From an uncultured Eubacteriales bacterium (lineage in GTDB: Bacteria; Bacillota; Clostridia; Monoglobales; Monoglobaceae), in contig USLC01000054.1 of NCBI GenBank assembly GCA_900555375.1, positions 1-5,961 of the forward strand: a stretch of DNA of 5,961 nucleotides. The letters run 5' to 3'. Position 1 is the first letter of the stretch; each line of letters begins with the position of its first letter. Positions 1-5,698 of the stretch are shown piece after piece. The notes under the pieces were generated by a model, which ran no database searches, was not told where the DNA came from, and saw nothing but the letters and a program-made list of their open reading frames with translations. The position numbers and the translations under genes are program-made.

Positions 1-115
1 TGTAATAGACGCAGGGGTGCCGCTTCTTTCGATGCACTCTCCTTTTGAACTTGCAAGCAAGCTTGATGTGTTTATGGCATATAAGGGCTACAGAGAGTTC
101 TATAAAAACAATTGA
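1..115 (+). CDS. M18-family aspartyl aminopeptidase, C-terminal end only (5' end lies outside the window)
   Basis: The frame that starts at base 2 is open to a TGA at 113-115 and encodes the last 37 residues of a protein. It contains the segment LLSMHSPFELASK, followed by a YKGYREFY tail. This matches the C-terminal signature of bacterial M18 metallo-aminopeptidases, where the His of the MHSPFE motif (codon 35-37) is a zinc ligand and the SK.D...YK.Y..F tail closes the protein. Family members are cytoplasmic dodecameric or tetrahedral peptidases that remove N-terminal, usually acidic, residues from peptides. The gene ends only 17 bases before the ATG of the cohesin-SLH gene, with no terminator between them, so transcription may run on into the surface-protein genes. 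The functional link is unclear: this is a housekeeping cytosolic peptidase and its neighbours are secreted. The N-terminal and dinuclear-metal regions are not visible, so activity cannot be judged. Confidence 0.85.
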   Translation, partial: VIDAGVPLLSMHSPFELASKLDVFMAYKGYREFYKNN

Positions 116-132
116 TAAAGAGGATTTAAGCG

Positions 133-1449
133 ATGAAAAAGCTTTTATGTACTGTTATACTTGCGGCAATGCTCATACGGAGCGGAGCCGCATTTGCACA
201 AGATGAGATAATCGGAAACGGAAATCAGACGGTGACCGAACCGACTGAACCAAGCGAGCCGACCGAACCAAGCGAACCGACCGAGCCGAATAAAGCCGTG
301 ATACCTCCGCTTCCACAGAGAAGCGGGACAGAGTATTTGGCGGATGTAATTCTGCCCGTTACCGATATAAAAGTTGGCGATACGGTGTATGTTAATATTA
401 CGCTTAACCCTTGCGGAGACGTTTATGCGTTTGAGGCAAAGCTTGACTATGACGCGGACAAGCTTGAATATAAAGAGGCGGAAGTAAAATACGCAGACGA
501 AGATTCGCTTAAAACAGAGAAAAAATCGCAGGGCAGTATTATGCTTGCTTTTACCCAAGTGGGAGAAAAAACCTCGGGCGAGGTGTCCGCCGCAGCGGTT
601 TTAAAGTTTTCGGCAAAGGCCAAAGGTGAGTCAAGGATTATATTAAAGTCTTTTAAAGCGGTGCTTTCGGATATGACCTACAGCGTTTCCGATAACATAG
701 AAAAAAGTATTTCCGTATCGGTAAAAACCGATGCCCCGATTATTGACAACAAGCCAATAGGCGGGGGCGGCGGTGCAGGCGGCGGAGGAGGCGGCGGAGG
801 AGGCGGCGGAAAGCCGATAACATCTGTCGGAACACCAAAGCCGCCCGAACCCGTTATAAGTGATGATTCGGATAACAAAAGCGACGGAGTGTACACAGAT
901 ATACCCAAAAGCTTTTGGGCGTATGACGCAATTTTAAAGCTTGCGGAATACGGAATTATAAGCGGATATGAAGACGGAAGCTTTAGACCCGATTTGCCGA
1001 TAACAAGAGCGGAGTTTACCAAAATTATGAGTCTTATTCCCGATATTAAATACAATCCCCAAAATGATTCAAGCTTTTTGGACGTATCTGAGGATAAGTG
1101 GTATTACGATTCGGTGAAGAAAGCGGCACAGCTTGGCATAATAAGCGGTGACGCGGACGGAAACTTCAGACCCGAAAGCAATATCACGCGTGAGGAGGCA
1201 GCCGCTGTAACAGAGCGCGGAAGACTTAACTGGGGCAAATACTTAAAGCCGACAAGAGAAAATATTGTGTTTAAAGACGAGGAAAAAATTTCGGAATTTG
1301 CAAGTCGTTCGGTTGACATCCTGTATATGGCGGAAGTAGTCAACGGGGATTCGGACGGGTACTTTAACCCGAGCCTTGGCATAACAAGAGCAGAAGCTGC
1401 GGCGATGATTTACAGATTTATAAATTCGGACGGAGGTGACGCCGAATGA
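133..1449 (+). CDS. Secreted cohesin-SLH protein, cell-surface anchoring scaffoldin-like
   Basis: This is a 438-aa exported protein that probably holds dockerin-bearing partners at the cell wall. Residues 1-22 are a signal peptide (KK, hydrophobic core, AFA/Q cleavage). Residues 35-52 are six T/S-E-P triplets. Residues about 68-198 look like one cohesin: the opening pattern VGDTVYVNITLN...VYAFEAKLDYDADKLEY is the cohesin/CBM-like jelly-roll start, and beta-strand patterns follow to SISVSVK. A 17-residue Gly/Ala run (210-226) is a flexible linker. Three SLH domains follow at about 255-300, 315-362 and 380-430, each with an ITRAE/ITREE motif, the family signature for binding pyruvylated secondary wall polymers. 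The start is supported by AGAGGA at 119-124, 8 bases upstream. The layout resembles single-cohesin anchoring scaffoldins of cellulosome-forming clostridia, although cohesins also occur outside cellulosomes. The cohesin type and the identity of the partner are inferred. The stop overlaps the next start (ATGA). Confidence 0.88.
   Translation: MKKLLCTVILAAMLIRSGAAFAQDEIIGNGNQTVTEPTEPSEPTEPSEPTEPNKAVIPPLPQRSGTEYLADVILPVTDIKVGDTVYVNITLNPCGDVYAFEAKLDYDADKLEYKEAEVKYADEDSLKTEKKSQGSIMLAFTQVGEKTSGEVSAAAVLKFSAKAKGESRIILKSFKAVLSDMTYSVSDNIEKSISVSVKTDAPIIDNKPIGGGGGAGGGGGGGGGGGKPITSVGTPKPPEPVISDDSDNKSDGVYTDIPKSFWAYDAILKLAEYGIISGYEDGSFRPDLPITRAEFTKIMSLIPDIKYNPQNDSSFLDVSEDKWYYDSVKKAAQLGIISGDADGNFRPESNITREEAAAVTERGRLNWGKYLKPTRENIVFKDEEKISEFASRSVDILYMAEVVNGDSDGYFNPSLGITRAEAAAMIYRFINSDGGDAE
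235..288 (+). repeat. In-frame TEP/SEP triplet repeat (linker-coding)
   Basis: Six consecutive 9-base units encode Thr/Ser-Glu-Pro, mostly alternating TEP and SEP, between the signal peptide and the cohesin. Synonymous codons vary (acc/act/agc, gaa/gag, ccg/cca), so this is not a perfect DNA repeat. It most likely encodes an extended, acidic, possibly glycosylated spacer, as is common in scaffoldins and wall proteins. Confidence 0.85.
760..810 (+). repeat. Poly-glycine coding tract (17 codons, one Ala)
   Basis: Five Gly codons, one Ala codon and eleven Gly codons form a GGC/GGA-rich tract that separates the cohesin from the SLH domains. The second part has a quasi 12-base period (ggc ggc gga gga). 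It encodes a highly flexible hinge. The opposite strand reads as poly-proline, which is a shadow and not a gene. Tracts of this kind can vary in length between strains by slippage, and they are a likely spot for assembly error. Confidence 0.85.
1432..1438 (+). promoter_or_regulatory. Ribosome binding site inside the upstream gene, for the dockerin gene
   Basis: GGAGGTG lies within the last codons of the cohesin-SLH gene, 7 bases before the ATG at 1446. Together with the ATGA start/stop overlap it indicates translational coupling of the two genes and fixes the downstream start. Confidence 0.8.
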
Positions 1450-2525
1450 TACTTAAAAGGTTATTGTATTTAATGTGTGCTGTGATGATTTTGACGATGC
1501 CATCTGTTTGCGGCGCGGCAGAAAATACGGATGTGCCAAATGCCGCAGCGGACAATAAAGAGGTAACGGAGGTAAAGGACGTCACAGACGAAAGCGGCGG
1601 AACTTCAAACCCGAATGAAGGCGGCGGCACAGCCGAGAAAGAGTATGAGTTTTTCTTTAACACAACGGATAAGGCAAAAGACAGCTTTAATGTACAGAAC
1701 TATACGGTTGAAGACAGCGAAAAGCGTGATATGTATGACGCCGATAAAATTTTAAGACGTGACGCAAAGAAAGGCGAAGCGTGGGTGATTTATGAGCTCC
1801 CTTACCTGACGGAATTTAAAGCCGAGAGCTATCATTGGCCGTCTGATGCCGTGCCGATGAGTTTTGAAGTCTCAAAGGACGGAGAGATATGGAACAGCGC
1901 AGAGATAAAGACCGAGATAACGCCGTCGGATGACCGATGGACAAAAATCGTATATTCTGCCGAAAACATAAAAGGGGCAAGATATCTTAAAATAGTGTGG
2001 GGAACCGAGGATAATCTTGAAAACTGGTGGAATCCGTACTTCGGCGGACTTTGGGCAAATGTCGGACAGGCAGAGCCGACAGAGGTTCTGATAAAAACCG
2101 AGTCTGATATTGTGCTTCCGATGTATGATACAAAAGAGATTTGTTTTGAGGCGGAAATTCTTGACCAGATAGGCGAAAAGCTTTCGGGTGAAATAAAATG
2201 GAAGCTTGTCGGTGAGGACGGCGAGAGCCCGACTGTCTCAGAGGACGGATACGCTGTGCTTACGCCCGATATGAGTGTCGGAATCAAGTTTACGCTTTCG
2301 GCAAGCTTTAACGGGCTTTCAAGCGAAAAGGAATTTACGCTTTGCGCTCCGCATCCGGGTGATACCGACGGGGATAATAAGATAACAAAAGCGGACCTAA
2401 GTTTTATCGCCGAGAATTTAGGCGCAGAAATAACAAAAGAGAATCGTCTATGTGATGCTGATAAAAACGGAGAGATAGATATAATTGACTTGGCATATGC
2501 GGCAAGATATTTAAGCCGCGACTGA
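1446..2525 (+). CDS. Secreted dockerin protein with Trp-rich beta-sandwich and Ig-like domain
   Basis: This 359-aa exported protein has no visible catalytic domain. Residues 1-24 or 1-25 are a signal peptide (KR, hydrophobic core, CGAA/E). Residues 26-65 are an acidic, Gly-containing linker. Residues about 66-207 form a Trp-rich domain (W113, W131, W149, W165, W185, W194, W195, W203) with a beta-sandwich pattern like discoidin/CBM folds, suggesting ligand binding, perhaps to sugar. Residues about 213-300 resemble a bacterial Ig-like (Big) domain (ILDQIGEKLSGEIKWKL...). Residues 304-359 are a dockerin: calcium loop 1 is D306-T-D308-G-D310...D317 and loop 2 is D337-A-D339-K-N341...D348, each with the canonical ligand positions. 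Dockerins bind cohesins, and the gene immediately upstream (4-base overlap) encodes a cohesin, so docking on that protein is the obvious inference. The two loops carry K-A and I-I at the recognition positions, so they are not equivalent. The Ig-like assignment is weaker than the dockerin. Confidence 0.88.
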   Translation: MILKRLLYLMCAVMILTMPSVCGAAENTDVPNAAADNKEVTEVKDVTDESGGTSNPNEGGGTAEKEYEFFFNTTDKAKDSFNVQNYTVEDSEKRDMYDADKILRRDAKKGEAWVIYELPYLTEFKAESYHWPSDAVPMSFEVSKDGEIWNSAEIKTEITPSDDRWTKIVYSAENIKGARYLKIVWGTEDNLENWWNPYFGGLWANVGQAEPTEVLIKTESDIVLPMYDTKEICFEAEILDQIGEKLSGEIKWKLVGEDGESPTVSEDGYAVLTPDMSVGIKFTLSASFNGLSSEKEFTLCAPHPGDTDGDNKITKADLSFIAENLGAEITKENRLCDADKNGEIDIIDLAYAARYLSRD

Positions 2526-2542
2526 AAATAGGAGAGAAAAAT

Positions 2543-5500
2543 ATGCGTTTTATGCGATTGTGTGCGGCGGCTGTGGCTGCGATTTTGTGTATGCACGGTA
2601 TATATGCGCAAAACACCGTTTTTGCAGAGCAGGGCAATGCCGATGAGACGGCACCCGCCGCCTCGGAAAAAACGAACGGCTTTTTGCTTGACGACTGTGT
2701 AAATTTTGATTCTGCTTTGGGGCATAGCGACGATTTGTTTGCCTACATCGTACCCGAAGAAGACTATTATGCTTTTGATAGCGATTATACTATGTTCAGA
2801 AGAACAACCAATACGCCGCAATGGATTGAATATAAAACCGAGGATAAAATGTATCCCGTTTTTTATACATACTTTAAATATACAAAGAATATTCCGCATT
2901 TTTCATTTCTTTCCTCGGCTGACGGTGACAGCTGGCAGGAGGTAAAACCTGTTATAAAAGTGACGGAGAGAGAGGACTGGAAGTGGATTCCTGTTGAATA
3001 TTCTTTAAAAGGCATTGACGACAGTCAAAAGTATATAAAAATTATATTCAGCGATAAAAGTGAGACAGAGTGGTCGCCGATGCTTGCGGGCGTTTATTTA
3101 AAATATAAGCAAAGCGGAGGTAACGGCTTTGCCGACTGTGCAGGCACGCCGTACGACTCGGCTGTTACAAAGCTTAAATGTCTCGGCTTGGTGCAGGGCT
3201 ATGACGAATATCGGTTTAAACCGTACGATAATGTCTCACGTGCGGAATTTGCAAAAATGAACTGTGATATTCTGGCGCTTTCTTTATCCGGCGGGGGCGA
3301 GCGTGTGTTTAACGATGTTTTGCCGAACGATTGGGAGGCACCGAGCGTTGCCGCACTTTACAGACAGGGAATAATAAACGGAGACGGAGACGGCAGCTTT
3401 AATCCCGATGCGGACGTTACCTATATTCAGGCCGCGAAGATGCTTGTGTGTTCTCTCGGATATTTTGGTGCGGCTGAAGAGGCGGGCGGATATCCCGACG
3501 GTTTCAGAATTTATGCAAACAGACTGAGACTGTTTGACGGATTAAGCATAAGCGACGAAAACGCGGCAATGAACCGCGGCGAGTGTGCCCGAATGATTTC
3601 CAATGCAATTGAGGCAGAGCTGATTTATCAAAGCAGCTTTGGCGATAATCCCGAGTATATTAAAAATGGCGAGACCGTTCTTCATAAGTATCTTGGGATA
3701 GATACGGCGGATGGAACTGTGACAGGTGCTTCGGGAATGACAATTATAAGCGACATCAAAAGCGGAAAGGATATTGTAACAATAGGCAACGCCACATATA
3801 AAGTACCAAAGTTTAATGCGGAAGAGCTTCTCGGCAGAAACGTAAAGTTCTATATCAAAGATGACACACTTTTGTATGCAGAACCGCGCGGCGGAGATGT
3901 CAAGCGTATAACGGCAGACAAATTTATAAAGCTTGATGGCGTCAACCTTGTGTATGAGACGGATGAAGGAAGAGAACGCGAGGTATCTTTAAATGCCAAC
4001 ACACGCATAGTATACAACGGCAGATACAAAAGCCGCGCGGGTGTTAGCGGTAAAATAACGCTTGAGTCAGGATATATGGATTTAATCGGCAGCGGAGGAA
4101 GTACCGATACAATTCTTATATGGAATTATATTGACAGAATAGCCGCAAACAGCGCAAAAATTTCGGACAGAATCACAGACCGCCTGGGAGAGAGCTTCGA
4201 GCTTGACGCAAGCAATGCGGAATATTGCAGGGTTATTGCCTACGGAGAAGAGACGAAATACAGCGAGGTGAGCGTAAGTAAAAATGATATTATTTCTGCC
4301 GCGGTAAGCGAGGACGGAAAGGTGATGCGCATAAGTGTGAGAAATGACAGCATCTCGGGTAAAATATCATATGTTTCGGACACCGGCTTGTTTATCGGCG
4401 AAGACGAATATAAAACAGCGGATAACTTAAAAAAGCTTGGCGGGGATATATCGGCGGGGGCGGATGTATGCTTGTATACGGATATGAACGGACGTGTATT
4501 TGCCGCCGAGCGTATGGGCGTAAGCGAATACGCATATCTGCAAAGTGCGGGCGCCTCGGGGGCGTTTGGCGATTCGCCGAGCCTAAGATGCATAACGACG
4601 GGCGGAGAGACCGCCGTATACTATGCGGACAGCAGAACGCGCCTTAACGGAGCGGCGGATAAAGCTTCAAAAATTGCGTTGCTTGAGCCGCAGCTTATAA
4701 GAATAAGCAGGCGTGCCGATGGGACGCTTGCATCTGTCGAAACAGCAGAGTATAATGAAGGCTTAATAGGAACGGATGCGTTTACACTTGCATATAAGTC
4801 GGATTCGTGCAAGTATTACGGCGGTGCACTTTGCGTATTTGCATCAAGGTATCAGCTTTCGGGGCAAACTCCGGTATTTATTATACCGAAGGATACCAAT
4901 GATACCGATAAATATGAGGTTACAAACCGCCAAGGACTGATAACGGATTTTGATTATAAAACAGAGCTTTTTGATATATCGAACGGATATATAGCGGGTG
5001 CGGCGGTCATATATGCGGACGAAAGCCGCGAAAGAGGTATAGAGGGCTATGACCAAACCGCGGTTATAAGTAAAAGCGAGGTTATAAATAATGCAGACGG
5101 AGAGCCTTGTCTTAAGCTTACTGTTTATACAAAGGGCACAGAGGGCTATGTGTATTTTGATAATGACGGCGGCGAGGACCGAACCGGCGGCTGGCTGCCC
5201 GATTATGCAAAAAGAGATACTTCAAACGGAAACAATCCGTTTAAGGCGGGCGAGGTTATTCAATATTATTCGGACAGCAAAAGCCATTGCAGAAGCTTTA
5301 GAATGGTTATGACAGATGATATGGCAAAAAGCGGCACGCTTTATGAAAAGAATACGGGTGATTACTCGGCCATAAGCAGCGAAAATTATTTCAGCGAGCT
5401 GTATACGGCGCACGCTGTTGTAAAAGAGCGTTTTGATGATAAGCTTATGACTTCGGCTGACGATACGGGCAGCGTTTTAAGAACCGTACCGCTCAGCGGC

Positions 5501-5632
5501 GCCTCGGTATATATTTATGATAAAAAGCGCGGAAAGCTTATAACGGGAAGTACATCCGATATTTCAAAGGGCGATACCGTGTTTATAAAAATGTCCTACG
5601 GCGACACAAATGAGATAATAGTTGAAAAATAG
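2543..5632 (+). CDS. Large secreted SLH-domain surface protein with beta-sandwich head and long modular C-terminus
   Basis: This is a 1029-aa exported protein of unknown specific function. The signal peptide ends at A22 (IYA/Q) or A28 (VFA/E). Residues about 45-189 form a domain related to the Trp-rich domain of the upstream dockerin protein (both have SF..S.DG..W, then D.W..I.YS, then YIKI/YLKI, then W.P...G). Three SLH repeats follow at about 196-244 (VSRAE motif), 256-305 (YRQGIINGDGDGSFNP, but VTYIQ where TRAE is expected) and 317-358 (MNRGE, degenerate), so the protein should sit on wall polymer. Residues about 361-1029 are beta-rich and match no family I can name. Two segments (about 379-448 and 603-658) share a plan: VTGAS/ISGKIS, then TIGN..Y/FIGED.Y, then VKFYIKDD..LYAEP/VCLYTDMNGRVFAAE. 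The last ~48 residues form another small module (DISKGDTVFIKM...NEIIVEK). Large SLH proteins of this layout occur in anaerobic Clostridia. AGGAGA at 2530-2535 supports the start, 17 bases after the dockerin gene, so it is probably in the same operon. No sortase motif or enzyme active site is seen. Confidence 0.85.
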   Translation: MRFMRLCAAAVAAILCMHGIYAQNTVFAEQGNADETAPAASEKTNGFLLDDCVNFDSALGHSDDLFAYIVPEEDYYAFDSDYTMFRRTTNTPQWIEYKTEDKMYPVFYTYFKYTKNIPHFSFLSSADGDSWQEVKPVIKVTEREDWKWIPVEYSLKGIDDSQKYIKIIFSDKSETEWSPMLAGVYLKYKQSGGNGFADCAGTPYDSAVTKLKCLGLVQGYDEYRFKPYDNVSRAEFAKMNCDILALSLSGGGERVFNDVLPNDWEAPSVAALYRQGIINGDGDGSFNPDADVTYIQAAKMLVCSLGYFGAAEEAGGYPDGFRIYANRLRLFDGLSISDENAAMNRGECARMISNAIEAELIYQSSFGDNPEYIKNGETVLHKYLGIDTADGTVTGASGMTIISDIKSGKDIVTIGNATYKVPKFNAEELLGRNVKFYIKDDTLLYAEPRGGDVKRITADKFIKLDGVNLVYETDEGREREVSLNANTRIVYNGRYKSRAGVSGKITLESGYMDLIGSGGSTDTILIWNYIDRIAANSAKISDRITDRLGESFELDASNAEYCRVIAYGEETKYSEVSVSKNDIISAAVSEDGKVMRISVRNDSISGKISYVSDTGLFIGEDEYKTADNLKKLGGDISAGADVCLYTDMNGRVFAAERMGVSEYAYLQSAGASGAFGDSPSLRCITTGGETAVYYADSRTRLNGAADKASKIALLEPQLIRISRRADGTLASVETAEYNEGLIGTDAFTLAYKSDSCKYYGGALCVFASRYQLSGQTPVFIIPKDTNDTDKYEVTNRQGLITDFDYKTELFDISNGYIAGAAVIYADESRERGIEGYDQTAVISKSEVINNADGEPCLKLTVYTKGTEGYVYFDNDGGEDRTGGWLPDYAKRDTSNGNNPFKAGEVIQYYSDSKSHCRSFRMVMTDDMAKSGTLYEKNTGDYSAISSENYFSELYTAHAVVKERFDDKLMTSADDTGSVLRTVPLSGASVYIYDKKRGKLITGSTSDISKGDTVFIKMSYGDTNEIIVEK

Positions 5633-5644
5633 GGCATAAACAGT

Positions 5645-5677
5645 TTGAAGTTTGCAAACAATAAAATGTAATATAAT
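5645..5677 (+). promoter_or_regulatory. Putative sigma-A-type promoter for the dehydrogenase gene
   Basis: The 66-base gap after the SLH gene holds TTGAAG (5645-5650) and, 18 bases on, TAATAT (5669-5674), overlapping a perfect TATAAT (5672-5677). A 10-base palindrome GTTTGCAAAC (5650-5659) lies between them and could be an operator, but it does not match any operator I know, including the Rex site often found at fermentation genes. No clear terminator (GC-rich stem plus T-run) is seen here, so read-through from the surface operon is also possible. Confidence 0.45.
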
Positions 5678-5698
5678 AAAATAATATGAGGTGATTTA

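Noticed and set aside
678..1055. Reverse-strand open frame with a poly-proline run
   Set aside because: It is the antisense of the poly-glycine linker and first SLH domain. It has no ribosome binding site or recognisable domain, and the + strand gene is clearly real.
1832..2899. 355-codon reverse-strand open frame
   Set aside because: It spans parts of two well-supported + strand genes and their junction. Its translation is Ser/Ile-rich with no domain pattern, as expected for an antisense shadow in this codon usage.
133..5632. CRISPR array, tRNA or rRNA genes, or a defence system
   Set aside because: No regularly spaced direct repeats, no tRNA cloverleaf or rRNA-like sequence, and no nuclease, helicase or toxin motifs are visible. 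The region is almost entirely filled by three coding sequences.
5643..5659. Possible terminator after the large SLH gene (GTTTG ... CAAAC)
   Set aside because: The stem is only 5 pairs, is AT-rich and is not followed by a T-run. It fits better as part of the promoter region or as a chance palindrome.
5650..5659. GTTTGCAAAC palindrome as a Rex operator for the dehydrogenase
   Set aside because: Rex sites have a TTGTTAA...TTAACAA form with a wider spacing. This 10-base palindrome does not match, so no regulator is assigned.
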